Assembly (NCBI RefSeq): GCF_040802235.1
Contig: NC_133157.1
Span: forward strand, 90,506,001-90,570,000
DNA: 64,000 nucleotides
Source: Manis javanica
Taxonomy: Eukaryota; Chordata; Mammalia; Pholidota; Manidae
Direction: 5' to 3'
The notes below the pieces were generated by a model that had not been told where the DNA came from, made no database searches, and worked only from the letters and a program-made list of their open reading frames with translations. Every line of letters starts with the position of its first letter. Positions within the stretch are counted from its first letter, which is position 1. Position numbers and translations under genes: made by a program. Positions 46,206 to 59,756 of the stretch are shown piece by piece.

Positions 46206-46840
46206 AATATGCATCTCTCTGTTTTTAAAGTAAACTTTTTTGGATGGATAACTTTAGATTCACAAAATGTTTCAAAGAGAGAGCAGATAATTCTCATATA
46301 CCCTTCAGTCAATTTTTGGTTGTTCTGGTGTTGTGGTGTATGTCATCGTATTTCATTTCTCAAAACAAAGAGACCAATATTCACTCATCACCATTGGTTC
46401 ATCTCAGGCTGTGCGCAGTCTCTGTTCAGTTCCTGTAATGTCCTTTTCTGTTTCAAGTTCCAGGCCAGAGCACCACATCACATCTGTCGGCAGTCTCCTT
46501 TGTCTCCTCACATATGTTGTGGTTTTTTAGCCATTCTTTGTTTCTCATGACATTGATAACTTTGAGAGGTGGTGGTCATATATTTTGTAGAATGTGCCCC
46601 ACATGGGTTTGTGATGTTTTTCTTGTGACTAGACATTTCATGGGTTCGAGGGAAGAACAGCACCAAGGTGCGGTGTCCTCACCATCTCACTGTATCAGGG
46701 GGTACATGACACCCATATGTTATCCCTGTAGATGGTAATCTTCATCATTTTCTTAAGGCAATTATTGAAAAAAGTGTGTGCTAAATTCTGTTATCACATT
46801 CTACTTTCTATGATTTTGGTGTTTCTGCAATCAGTATGAC
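46206..46840 (-). mobile_element. L1M-type fragment
   Basis: The plus strand has tctcatatacccttcagtca, gtaatgtccttttctgtttc, agtctcctttgtctcctcac and agaatgtgccccacatgggt. This is the antisense of a long old L1M 3' region. It directly follows the ORF1 end of the preceding L1. Confidence 0.6.
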
Positions 46841-48789
46841 TATTAAACACACAAATCCAGTTTAGCCAGTTGCCATTTTTATAAGAAATACTATTCAAAA
46901 TATTGCAATGAAATGTATACCATCAACTGACCCACCAGTTGACTATGGAGCTCAACCTTGGAGGAAGGATGGGCGAGATGGGTGGAAAGGGGGTCACTGG
47001 GATAAAAGGAGAAATGGCAGATGGCATAGGGATGGATGGAGAAAATACATTAATTTGGTATCTGAAGTTACAGTTGCCAAATTTCCACTGTTAATAATGG
47101 ATTTTGGAGCCATTTTTTTTGCATGCTTTCAAGACCCAATGTGTGAGGCCTCTGTAATTCTCCAATTCTTATCTAGATGCATATCCAGAGAAGGAAAGCT
47201 ACTAGTTCAATTGTTGGTCCAATTTAGCAAACAAATTAGCCACAGATTCTGGAACAGAAGATAGATCTCCTTATTCTTATTTCACAACTTACAGTCAGTG
47301 GGTTTGACTATCAAACTTAACTTCTTAAATGAAGTGGTGCTGACCTGCATTGGTTCTCCCAAATAACCCTACCCTTCCTGAGACTGTGTTCAGAAAAGAA
47401 AGGGAAATGAGTGGCTTGTGTTCAAAGATGGCTCCTTCTGCAAAATGACTCTACATTGAAGATCAGGCCACACCTGGAACAGGTTTTGGCAGTGCTGGGA
47501 TCTACCCTGGTGAACAACTGCTGATGGCCAGTGAGTGTACATTTCATGTAGAAGATGCGACAGCAGGCAGCACAGGGCTGCCCTGTGCAGGGTGGTCCTG
47601 ATGGTCAGCCGTGTGACAGTGAGAGACGTGTCACCAGTGGCCATGGAGGGAAACACAGCTCCTGCAGCAATGGGCTTTGCTTTCTTGTTTCAACTGCAGC
47701 CCAGGCCTAGAATTTAGGATGCCAGAGTGAGAACATGTGGGCCAGCTTTTCTGCCTGGATGCTTAATCTTGTCGATCAGGAAGGTCAGCTTGGCAACCTT
47801 ATCAATTACACCTTCCTGTGGCCATAATGGAGACTCCATCTTCCTCCCTCTATTTGCCACATACATGAGGTGAGCAGCGTGTAATTGCCAATGTGAAGAG
47901 GCGCAGGAGGGCCAGGGGCAGGGAGGGAAGTGTGGGCTTGAAGCCCTGGGTGAGGGCCATTTGAAAGGTTGTTGTGAATCTGAATCCCACTTGAATTGCC
48001 AACAGAGCAAGGCCTGGTGCTGCCATGGCCCTCCTCCAACCACTGACCCAGGGACGGGCACCCCATTGCTGCCCAGGCACCCATCCCATGGCCCATAAGA
48101 CCGTATCCTGTCCCCACATACCACTCAGCTCCCCACAGGTATGGAAGCAGGTGGTGAAGGAGGAAAGATGTCACCTATTTAAGGCAGAATCTTCTATAAT
48201 CTTCCAGGCCCAAACAAATGAGGTGGTTAAGGAAACCAGTGGGATCACTGGGATAGAGATCGCCAGGTGGGACTTCTTCCTTCTGTCCCTTCAACACCCA
48301 TGGTGTAAGGGGCTGTGCCACACAACACACTTGTGTGATGGCCTCATTCCAGGTGCAGCATGGTTAGACCTGTCAAGCATGGAGACTTACTTGATAAGCT
48401 TTTACCTGGAGGATTTCCACAAGCTTCCAATGCTGGAATGAAGCAGAAACATAATCTGTCAGTCATATGACTCCAAAAAGAAGTGAAATAGATAGAACTG
48501 AGGCTGCAGCCCAGGTTTCCGTCATAGGCCTCAAAGAGTGATACCATGTCAGTCTGTCTGGACACAGCATGCTGTCCTTAAGGGACATCCCAGGTTTCCC
48601 TACTGATGATGGTCACCAAGAATACAGATAGAAAGGTACACAGCAGAGGAGAAATGAATACAAATCAAAGGGGACCAGCAATGCAAGGCACATAGAAAGT
48701 AATTGGTGAGTGGTAAATCTGTTATTTGGACTATTATAATTCTCCTTAGAGCCCCAGGCCCCACATGGAGAGGTGCGCTTGCTCATGTG
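46841..48789. other. Unrecognised sequence, possible retroviral relic
   Basis: No host exon is recognised. The part 47440-47950 and 48340-48440 has a texture recalling antisense retroviral pol (for example cttgtcgatcaggaaggtca and gcatggagacttacttgata), but I could not place it securely. Confidence 0.3.
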
Positions 48790-49130
48790 ATGTGTCAGTC
48801 AGCACAGACCTCCATAACAAAACAGTGGTAGTCCCACAGACTAGGAAGCTTAACCTAGAGAAATCTATTTTTCACAGTCCTGGAGGCTGGAAGATGAGTC
48901 TCCTTTCCTTGGCTCATAGGTGGCTGCCACCTTACTGTGTGTTCCCGTGACCTCTTTGTTGTGTGCATGGGGAGAGAGAGAGCTCTCTGGTCTCTCTTCC
49001 TGTAAGGCTACTAATCCTATTGAATCAGGACCTTAGAACCTCATTAAACTTAATTATTTCTGTAAAGGCCTCATCTTCAGATACAGTCACACTGGGGGTT
49101 GGGCTCCCACGTGGGGGTGGGGCCTCTCAC
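48790..49130 (-). mobile_element. MLT1-type MaLR LTR
   Basis: The plus strand reads ccataacaaaacagtggtag, ttcacagtcctggaggctgg, gagagagagagctctctggt, cttcctgtaaggctactaat and ggcctcatcttcagatacag, ending near gggggttgggctcccacg. This is the reverse complement of a MLT1A/B-like LTR. Confidence 0.75.
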
Positions 49131-51864
49131 ACGCACAGTGCACACATGTATGCATGTGCAGGAATACAGCATGAAGCCAGGGGACACCGGGCATCTTTGT
49201 CTGTATGGTGACATCTTATTCATGACTCACCCCTGGCCTCTAGGGATGACCAGGTCAGCCAGGCATGTATTGTTAAAGAAAAGCTGTCTTGTTCAGTAAA
49301 ATCTTAGGATACAATGGGATTCTGTGAAGACTGCCAACTGGATTTTCATTCCAAAACCATCTCTTAAGCTTGCAAAATGCAGTAGGGAAAAAATATGTGG
49401 GAAAAATAATCTTTAACTCAATTTACAGCCTCCTTTGGAGATCCAGGTGACAGAGTGAGGTTTGTGGACATGATTTTCAGGTCTTGTTCCACCTGCAGGT
49501 GCTGTGGGGAAGGGGATGGGGTGACCGTCTTCCCAGCCACGCAGCACTGGGCCCTTGCGTACTCAGCAGCTGCTCCTGCAGGCGTCGTGTCCCCACTTGT
49601 TCACTGTAAGTGGGAAGGTCCCAGGAAGGCAGCACTGAATGAGACCAGCAGTTCTTTCTACAAATACATCTGCAGGTCCTCATGCCTGAAAACACTTCAC
49701 CCTTCCTTCCCGGTTATTTCCATCAGGATGATATTTTTCTGGGAGTGCCTGCCCAGAGACATTGCATACTTTAGCTGAATGCTGTTGTTGCTTTGTAAGC
49801 ACTGGCTCCACTGGGCCCTGGCACCCTGAAACCCCACACATATGTGACTGCCCTTGCATGCCAGCCACCGTGCACCCCTGAGCATGAGGCAGGAAGCAGC
49901 TGGCTCCACTCCCTCCCATTGGGCCCCAGGAGGCAGGTTTCTATCAGCACTGGTCCTCAGCAGGATGTATAGCTGGGAGCATGTGACACAGCCTCACCTC
50001 CAACTCAGGGGCCTTGACATAAGAGTAACAGGCCATTTAAAACTTTCTGGAAATAGCATCCTGGGATGAGATCTGAGAAGGCGCTGCCTTGCATTCTATG
50101 ACATGGCACAACCTCTGGTCATGAGATGTTCAGAAATGATTCCACAGCCTTGTTTGTTCTTAGAAGCTGTTTTCATGACCTGCTTAGCGGTTCAGTGAGC
50201 AGCTTCAATAGGAAACTGGATTTTTAGTTCATGCCAGGTATTTTTGTTTACAGATTACACTGGACCTGTCATCATCCTGCTTTATTGTCCTTCCCAATGG
50301 TCATCCTAAAACCCTACTGCTGAATGGCAGCTCTGATGCTTCTATAGCCTCCCCTCTTGTGCACCTAAGCAGTTGAAACCTGCAAAAATTCACAGAAGTG
50401 TGAAAGGGGACAGAAAATATCAGAAGGTAATGAACAGAACCAAAACCTCCAGAAAACTACATAATACAACTATACAACTGAGTTTCTGTTGCATTTAGTT
50501 ACAATAATGTCTACATTATTGTACTAAGATTGCAGTTCTCAAAATTTGAGTCTGTGTGTTGAATAAACACATTGTCACCAGGCTCTAAGAATTTTTTAAA
50601 GAAACCTGCTGTTGATATTCTCAAGCACTCACCAGATGCTATGAATATCCTGACTGAAGGGACTGCCAAGAAGCAAATGCAAAACATGCCTGAAACAGAG
50701 GTTCTGGCCAAGGTTCCGGGCAGCGTGTGCTGGTGAGACAGGCGAGCCCAGTTCCCAGAGGCCACCCAAACCAAGCCCGCAGAGGTCCCGGGCACCTGGG
50801 ATGACTCGGCCACCTTTCTCCTTTCCCTTGTAGCCAACACCAGTAGGCATATAATTTAATGAAAAATCTCATCGTCTTGATTCCTGGCTAGGAAAGAGAG
50901 GCAAACTGCCAGAGCTGGAAACCTGTGTGGCAGGAAGTCCCCAGAGCATGTTTACATAATGCTGGGATTTTTCTGGTCACTTTAAGACACAAGAAACAGC
51001 CATGTTGTGCCCCCCTGTGAGAGTAACCTGAACAGCCTGCACCAGGCCCAGGCTGCAACACTTGTAAAATCAGAAGGAAACACGAGCTCCCCTGGGAGGG
51101 TTCCCTGAGGTCCCTGCAAAGCCTCCCGGCTGCCTGTGAGACATGTGGGAAGAAACCCTCTGGAAAAGAAGCCCATTTCTCCTTGTTATCCAGCATTACC
51201 AAATGTAGTTGGCCACAGACTCTCTCCTTTTTCATTTTGCTAAAACTCCTGCTCCATCCTCTGAACTAGAGAACCCAGGGCCACGGTGGGACTGCCTGCT
51301 TTGTGCCCTTGAAATCCTGGCATGATGGTCAAGTTCTCACGGAGAAGGAACCCTGAGTCCTGAATTTGAGCGTGATTTTTAAAAGTTTAATTTAATTACT
51401 TTAAAAAGGAAAGCACTGAACAGCTGAGGTTTATTTTCATTGAGACACAAGAAATTGAGACATGCCCCCCATGCAGGGTGTGCATGATAGGACCTGGCCA
51501 GCACAGGCCTTGAAGACCCTAACCGCTCCAGCCACTGCTGGGTTCTCCAGGCGGAGGGGGTGGGCGCCAGGATGGCCTCAGCTCAGCCCCTGCCGCAGCA
51601 CAGCAGACACTCCGGAGGCCAGTCACCGCCCACCCCGGCTGTGGTGCCTCAACTCTGGAGGCGTTTCTGTGAGATCGATGTGGTAGTCACTGACTTTTCC
51701 ACACCCATGGGTCATGGCCATTCAATTGACTCCTTACCTCCATCCCACCCCCAAATGACTGGCTTAATCAAGCATGGAAGCCCAGTCTTTTTGTTGGACA
51801 CCGATTGAGGAGTGGGCATATGACCCAGTTCTATCCTGTCTGATTGGGGAGATGTTTCTGGGAG
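49131..51864. other. Unrecognised sequence
   Basis: No gene or repeat could be assigned. Open frames on both strands at 50511-50872 and 51462-51808 overlap and have no known domain. Confidence 0.45.
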
Positions 51865-54480
51865 GTAGTCATAGATTCAGTGGGGTTCCCTGGAAAAGAA
51901 CTTGGTGGTGGAGGTTTGCATGCAGGTGATTCACTGAGGGAAATTCTTGAGAACAACTTATCCCCTGTCCCCAGGCCCACTGCCACCGCACCTCCTTTGG
52001 TGTGAAGCGGGTCCCTTGGTCTGCGAAGATGTGCTGCAGGATTTCCTGTAAGTCATCAGAGCTGAGGCTTTACAGGCAGGGAAGTCAAACCCTTAACAAG
52101 AACAAATCAATGTCAGTCAAGATAAATGTCTTCCCTTCTAGGGTGGAAGAGGTCTAACGTAAGGGGTCAGCCTTGGTCCGTGCAGCCAGATCTGCAAGGC
52201 TCGTGCAGGAGTTCCTTCCAGCCACTGTGGCTGCTCCCGCTATGCCCTCGGTGTACCAGACCAGGATGGCTCACATCATACTCTGGCTGATGTCAACTGG
52301 CCAATCCTCTGCCTAATTGCTCATTTATGCCTTTTCTGTGACAAATGCTGTCTGGTGGGTGGGTGCTGGCACGGATTCAGAGCTTTTCAGGCTTCCACGC
52401 TCATGGATCTGTCCACCTGTCTGTCCTACAGACCCCTTTGTGCCCAGTCTTCTAGTTACTTTCCCCTGAGGTTCCTGATCGAAAGGCAAGTCATACAAAT
52501 TACCTATGAGTCCACATCTAATCTAACAAACTACTTCTTTCCCCTCACATGGTAAATTTCCAAGCAAAGTACTCAAAGCCCAGAGCCCTGGCAGAATTGC
52601 CCTCACCCTGCCTCTCAGGGCCACCCGAGGATGCAGGGAAGCAGTTGTCCACTTTGGACTTGAACATATACCAAGTGAACCTATTCATGAACCAAATTCT
52701 TCCTCCTCCATCGGCTGATCATAGGAATCTCCCATCTGACCATGGGTGTGAGCTGAGGGGGATGTGTGGATGCACCCTGGGGGTTAACATGGGCACCTGA
52801 AAGGCATGTTCATCCTCCTTATTTTTGCCCTCTGGCCCAGCCCATGCCCAATTCCAGAAACTCCACCCTCATCTTATGATGGAGTGCTGTTTGGCCCACC
52901 CAGCTATTGACCTGGTGAACTCAACAGAAGCAAGCTCATGATGGGCAATGCTGGCCGTGTGGTCAGGCACGTCACCTCTATAAGGACCACATATATCTTA
53001 GGGGCTGATTTTTGAATGGTATATAATTCTCTGCTGTAATAGGCACGAACTTGCTCCAGGATCCTAGGGGGTCTGTTCTTCTACTGTGGCCTGCTGTAAA
53101 CTCCACAAGATGTCTTTTCCCACCACAGATACATCTACATGGAGAGTTGTATGCCTCAAGCTGAAGGTCCTCCTGGACCTGTGGCAGACCTCTCTCTGCT
53201 TTGAACCTCCCTCTGAGCTGCAGCCTTGTGTGTCCCCGTGTATATGGGTCAGAAGATCCTTCCAAGGTGGAGCATACTTCCACCAGAATTCCCTGAGGAC
53301 TACCAGACACTGTGCTTCTCACTGCTGCAGGATTCAAGAGTCAATAATTTTCCTATTTTAAAGAGGTATCTTGACATATCCCTGATCTTCTGAACCCTAA
53401 AAATGTCACTGATGTGGTGAGCCTCTGAATCTTCTCAGGGTTTTCCCTATGCCCCAGAGCACACGTGTCTTGCCAAGGTCTCCTGCGTGCCTGTCACTTG
53501 CCGCCCACCCAGTCTGTAGGCTCCCAGAAGGTTTTGGTGGTCTGGGTCTTGCTAGACTCTCTTATGACTGAGGAAGCAGGAGCTAACACAGCAACAGAGC
53601 AACGTTGTTTACAGGTCCTACTGTTCATGCCAGGTGAATGGAAATTGCTTCTGACCTTCCTCTCCAGCAGGAAAGGAAAAGAATGCTTTCCCCAGAATAG
53701 CGGCTGCATATTATGTACCTGAGCCTGCTTTAATCTGCTTTGGAAAATATTGGCACAGCTGTTTCAATTAGAGCTACTATTTGGTTCCTCTAACATCCCA
53801 CAGGAGCTGTCTGGTGTTTTGGGGCACAGTTGGGTGAATTGAATGAGGACACGAAGGCAGTCACCACTCTGCATCCTCTGGGTCCTTCAGGTCCTCAATC
53901 ATTCTCCCCAGGATGTGATATTGTTTGGATTTTCTGCCTTGAACAAAATAGGGAGCAAGTAGTTGTGGAATTACCCTCTTGCACTTCCTAACATGACAGC
54001 TCTTCTAATATAAGCCAAGGACTTGATATGATGAGGACACTGCCAACCATCCATTTCAGAATTCTGCCTTCAGGGACCCATGAAATGCCCACCAACAGGT
54101 CTGCAGACCCAGCAGACCCACCACGAGAGTGACTTGGGTCAGGAGTCCATTTATTTGTCAAATAGTTCCACTCCAATGGGAAAGACATGAATGCTTCAGT
54201 TTTGGGTTATTGGTGTCAACTCAGGTCTGGGTCCAAAGGTCTTTAAAATGGCCAGGTCTTCTCTTTTTCCCAGAGAAGAGTTTACTGAGTAAATTTCCAG
54301 GATCACTTTGGTAAAGGATCTGCACACAGGTCAGAAACTTTTGCTGGAAAGGTCTAGAGGGTCCACATTTTTTGGCTTTGCAGACCATGTGATCTTGGTT
54401 GCAACTATTCATGTGCACCATCATAGCCTGAAGCAGACACCGGTGATATGCACATATAAAAAGTGACTGGGTTCTAGTCA
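51865..54480 (-). mobile_element. ERVL-type endogenous retrovirus relic, pol region, decayed
   Basis: Read on the minus strand, the segment carries remnants of a retroviral pol in the order protease (about 53990-54250), reverse transcriptase (about 53240-53935), RNase H (about 52500-53100) and integrase (about 51985-52350). Plus-strand landmarks are ggtgtgaagcgggtcccttg, agcaagctcatgatgggcaa, cttgctccaggatcctaggg and gcctccaaggtg-like blocks, in the order seen in antisense ERVL (HERV16-like) internal regions. The left end (51865-51950, ggggttccctggaaaagaac) looks like the antisense of an ERVL LTR end. Stops and frameshifts are dense, and no open pol frame is left. It has no env by family. The gag and 5' LTR were not securely found; they may lie within 54480-55650. 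Confidence 0.7.
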
Positions 54481-56821
54481 TATCTAAAAAATCAGACGGT
54501 GGGCTGGGTTTGGCTTACAGGCGTTCGTTTTCCAATTCCTGGACTAGGAGGAGGACTAATCTATACATTTGTGGCTTCCTCGGGGAGATTTTGCCTCTCC
54601 TTCAATTAATGGATCTAGGGCTGTGATCTGGTTCCAATCCAGAAACCATGGAAAACTGTGAACTTTTCATGGGTCAGTGGCCCTCAGTCATGTACTTATT
54701 CACTCTTGATTACTTTTGGCTTAATAAGGCAATATGTTGTTAGCCACCCTTCTAACCTGTCCCTAGGAATACTGTGTTTTATGAATCATCTCCATAGCTC
54801 TCTGAGGGTCAGGCCCCCCGCTGCCACTCCAGCTCTGTTGTCCACTGTGCCAGTTGTACCTACCTTGACTTTGGCAGCTCAGCCCCCCCACCAGTCTGTT
54901 ATTTCTGGATCTAGTCATTTCCAGTACTGTCAGAAAGTTTGGTTCTGTAACATCTCTCCTGAGCCCCAGATGACAAAGAACTCTCATCTCTGAGCAACCT
55001 GATGACGCCTTTCACCAAGGCACTTCTCACTGCCTTTGAAATTGGAGTTCCTTCCCAGCTCTTCTGTGGAACATATCTGCTGGTGGCGTTTCCACCCTTA
55101 CGTGCATGCACTATATATAGAATGTCACCTCCCCGCTTCTTGGTCCCTTCTCCCACTTCCTGCCACAGCAGGCCTGGCATTTCCACTTCTCCTACGATAG
55201 ACATCCTCTTTCTCTCAGCCTCCAAGAGACCTCCTATAGAAGGTCAGCACCATATACCAAAGTCCTTTGCCAGGATGTTAGGTCCTGGATGAAGGAGATA
55301 AATTCTACATCAATAAATTCTTCTTATTCAACTTGTGTTATCCTCTCTTGATCCAATTACTTCAGAATCCACCCATATATATATATGCTTTTCTGTTTCC
55401 TGATGGTACTGGTACTCGTGGGTGAGATCTCCCAGCTTCTGCAGCTCTGTCTTTTCCACCTTTACTGGGCCCTTGGTATTGGTCTGGTGGCCAGGAGGAG
55501 AGGAGGGGTAGATCCTGAGAGAAACATGTGTTATCTTGCGTTCTCTTCTCTGGTGTGTCCATACTACTGTGCCACCAGTAGAACATTTAATAACTGAACT
55601 GTTACAGATTGGCAATGGCTACTACCAGTGATGGGGTCCTCATCGCCAGCTGACTGGCAGGTGGTTTATAGCCAAACTTCATTTTAAATCAGTTTCTTTG
55701 GACCATTTCTCATACAAGCTCTTTTGGAAGGATTTCCAGGGAAGTAAGACTGTGGGGCACAGTTTTGTATACAAGAGACTTTTGGGGGCATGTTTCCAAG
55801 AATACACTCTTTAGTTAAGGAGGGAGGGAAACAGGATTGGGCAGAGTGGAAAGATGAACTCCACATGGTTCCAACAGAGTTGTCAGCACCCTCAGGGAAG
55901 CTGGGACAGGCACTGGCAATGGGATGCCCCAGGGTTCAGGGCCTGGAGAGGGGCATGTCCTTGAGCAAGGCAGCCTCCTTCAGATGAGTCCAAGTCCTGG
56001 GGAGGCACTCGGCAGTGAGGACCATCAGCAACACCCCTGGGCACTGGAAAGTGAGGTCTCCATCCTGAGTGGAGGGTGGGGCTGGCACAGCCCCGTGTCT
56101 GCTGGGGCGTGTTCTTCTTCCTTGAGATGGAGGAAGGTATAGCTAGAGGAGGGCCCTTCTCCCTCTGGAAACTACTGGGTCTGCATACGGTGCCTGGACT
56201 GGCTTATCCACGTTGTCCCTGGAGGGAGGCCACTGAGAGAGGCAGGGACAGAGAGAAACTGTGTCCTGTGGCTCTGCAGAGCTGCTCAGTGGCTCCCTTG
56301 CTGGGGCTGGGAGGCCCTGTTTAAAGTGGTTTGCATGGGTTTTCTCTTTCTTAAAGAGGCTAGCATTGTCACTGCTACACCCAGTTTCAAATTTTAATTT
56401 ATAGAAAGTTCAAGAGATGGAAGAAATGGAAAAGAAAATAAATAAGACTAATTGAATTTTTTTCTGACTGTGGTCTTGCATCTCAAGGAAAAAAAAACAC
56501 TGTAATGAAATGGGGAACAATATTGTTGGAATATATTGATGTTCTTTTCCTTTTTATACATCTGCTTGTACCTACCTTGCCTTTCTCTGCCAGAGGCACT
56601 GGTTTGCTTCAGGGATATTTGAGTTACTACTGTACGAAAAGGAAGAATGAGTCAGTGATTCGATATGGAGCCCAGACATCCAGAAAATGATTTTCAAATC
56701 CGCAATAAGACATTTATTTTGTAAGCCAAGGATTTTCTATTTTTCTATTTTTTATTTTTTTTATTTTCCATTAAGAGCCAGACCTGGGCAATGAGACATT
56801 CAAGGTTAGCATTAGCCAAGC
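54481..56821. other. Unrecognised sequence, may include the ERVL gag/5' end
   Basis: The segment 54480-55330 follows the retroviral pol relic and may be its gag and LTR, but no conserved motif was secured. A short AT repeat (atatatatata) is at 55374-55387. The part from 55650 to 56821 has no recognised feature apart from T/A-rich runs near 56735-56775. Confidence 0.35.
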
Positions 56822-57540
56822 ATGGAGAGAGAAGGACATGATAGAAAGGAAAATCTAGCCTTTCAGGTCTTTGTGAACAGAGATGAGGGAAAGAGAAAGA
56901 GAGAGAGAAGGGAAGTAGGCAGGCAGATGCATCCTGTCACTCGTCCCGAGGTACCAGGGGATGTTGGGAGGCACGGTATGCCGGCTGGAAGAGAAAACTC
57001 AAATCAAAGAAACATCCCCCATTTGGAATGCTGGCCACTGCAGAAAGAAGGTGGAGCCATATTGGTGGAGGTGCGTGAGCCTAAAGCAGGGTCCCTGCCT
57101 CCTCCCAAGTGCTCTGTAAGGGAGCCAGAGGCTCCCTGTGCTCTGGGCTGCAGACTAAGAGATCAGCTAGTGATGTTCAGGGGTAACATGACCTGGGACC
57201 AGCATGAAAGACTGGTATTTCCCATCCTGCAGACAGTCCCTGGGGTGGAGCCCACTGTGAGCATGCGTGGAACAGGTGGGAAGTGCCAGAAAACTGGTGG
57301 GTCACAGGAGCCCTCAGCAAGGACAGCCCCTTCCTCCGTGGGGTGGCTCTTAGCTCACATCCTACACTGGCTCCCAGAGCTTCCCAGAGGGGCTAAGCTC
57401 CAGGCCCTTCAGTGGGTCAAGTGCTTGCTGCCTGCCTTTCCCAGCTTCCTGGGACCACCGCTCAAATAAACTACTTGGCCTCTCACATTCTTGCTTCTGA
57501 GTTTTCTTCGGGGAACCTAAGCTAAGATGATCAGAACCCA
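56822..57540 (+). mobile_element. Possible LTR with AATAAA and typical 3' end
   Basis: The segment ends with caaataaactacttggcctc, followed by tgcttctgagttttcttcgg and ggaacctaagctaagatg. This is a polyadenylation signal plus an ERVL-like LTR terminus. A 215-codon open frame at 56822-57469 ends just before the AATAAA, but it has no known domain and low-complexity charged residues at its start. It is more likely a chance frame. The 5' limit of the LTR is not visible, so the start is nominal. Confidence 0.35.
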
Positions 57541-59756
57541 TCTCCGCTTTCCCTAGTGATCTGGGAGCCCATGAGGACCCTTCAATCTGCTGTTAAAAAA
57601 AAGCAGCTTTATTGGTTTGCTGGCCTTGTGTCCAGGCTGAGGCTTGAGTCCAGGTCTGTTCTGCTTCTCAGGCTCCGGAGCAGTGGCTCAATGAGGCATC
57701 TTTTCGCTGTGGAGTAGTAAGTAGTGCAGTGCCCAAGGGCACATGGACACCTCTAGGGCCTCCTCAGGGGTCTGTTCGGAGCTGGAACTGCCCCTTCTGC
57801 TCACATGTTGGTGGCCAAAGCACACACACGGCCAATCCTAAAGCCCCTCAGATAGGAATGTGAACTCCACGCCGAGGTGGAAGGAGGGCTTGGGTATCTT
57901 TTCTGCAATAATCCAACCTATCCCGAGGAAGGAAGGAGGGAAAGAACTTTCCAGTGAAATGTAATCACCCTCCGATGTCCAGGGCGGTCACTTCGTGGAA
58001 GCATGGGTGGGCGCCCATCAGCACCCCTCAGTCACTTACTGTGTGCCCATGGCCACAGCACCAGACCCGAGACTGCTAAGCAGCTGCAGGTCACCTGGAG
58101 AGTGGCAGTGGCAGAAAGAGGGGCCCAACCCTACTGCCCTGTTACGAGCAAGGACATTTAGATATCAGACCTCAAGGAAGTCAGCATTGTCACAGAAGGC
58201 CACCGTGACACAACTGAAATCTGTATTTGGTGTTGTCCTTGGTTCCAGGCATACAGCTCCTAAAACCCTTGGACTCCCAGGTGGGACAAGAATGATGAGA
58301 TGCCTGGTGGGGGCCCCCTGGGTAGCTTCAGGAGGGGGCTGGTCAGAGGGTTGGCACTCCCAGCCCCTCTGCCTGACCTCTCTCCACAGAGGGGACAGGT
58401 GAGTTCAAACACTGATGACCAACGCTTTCATCCATGATGCCACAGAAATGAAGTCTCTGTAAAAACCCCTAAACAATGGAGCCAGCAGCTTCCTGGCTGG
58501 TGAACACATGGAGGTGCTGGGAGGGGAGGGCGCCTGGAGAGGGCAAGGGAGCTCCATGCCCTGTCCCCATACCCTGCCCTGCACATCTCCATCTGACTGC
58601 CCTCAGTGGTACCCTTTATAATAAATTGGTAATAATAGGAAAAGCACCTTCTTGAGTTCTGTGAGCTGTTCTAGCCAATCATCAAACCTGAGGAGGGGGG
58701 CATGGGAGCCCCAGTTTACACATCCAGTTGGTACAGGTGATGACTTGGGACTTGGGACTGGCGTTTGAAGTGGGGGTAGACTTGCAGGGCTGAGCCCTTA
58801 GCCTGTGGGGTCTGCATGAACTCTGGGTAGTTAGTGTCAGAACTGAACTGAATCGTTAGACACCCTGTTGTGTCCACAGAGAACTGCTTGGTGTGAGGGA
58901 AAGCCCACACGTCTGGTGTCAGGAGTGGTATGAGTAGAAACAGCTCAGACCCACTTTATGAGGCGAGATCCATGAGTGGGAGTTGCCAGAGAAGTGGGCA
59001 CTGCAAGGGAAGGGGTCCCCAAGGTGGCCAACCTTGTTCTCCTCCAAAGGATCGAAACCAGCCAAGCAACCAACCTCCGTGACTACCCCGGAGGGCATAT
59101 AGCTGGGACACCAGACTTGAAAGCTTTCAATGAACTAGGCGTCTTCTCTAGGACTGTCCTGGGGTCTGACATTTCAGCCTCCCCCACCCCCCGACCCTGT
59201 GCACTGGCGCCACCAGCAGCCTCACAGGACAGAAGCAGCTCAGACTGAAAGGAGGTGAAGGGGAGCGGCTGGTGATCTGGCTGCCTGACTGCCAAGTGGC
59301 ATGGCCTTAGTAGCAGCATCTCAGCCTTCTGGCTGTGACTCTGTAGATGGAATTCCTCAACTTCTAATTTGTGCTAGACAAAATTCATGTGAAGTCTTCA
59401 AGTAGATGCAAACAAAAGCTTAGCTGCTTTAATTTGAAGAGGGTTTGGAATGTTGACACCCCTAACTAGTTCTCCCTGTTCCTTCCATGAAGCCCTAGAT
59501 AGGAGAGTTGGAAAGGACTGGAGAGGTGGTGCTTGGACCCCTCCCATGGTCACCTTGGGGTAGCTTGTGGGTTCTTCTGCCAGAATCCAGATGACACTAG
59601 GATTAAATAGGCTGTTGTCAGGAGACGTCCACCTGCCGTGTCTGGGTCTTCCTGCTTTTCGTGCATGGCCATACACTGTGATTTATTAACTAATCTCAGG
59701 TCAAAATAATACCATGGCTCTTCTATGGACATCATTTCCCATGAAATTCTTATGTA
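57541..59756. other. Unrecognised sequence
   Basis: No gene or repeat could be assigned. Confidence 0.45.

Noticed and set aside
46841-48789. Second retroviral pol relic
   Set aside because: Resemblance to antisense pol texture was not backed by an ordered set of motifs, so it is noted in the region entry but not called.
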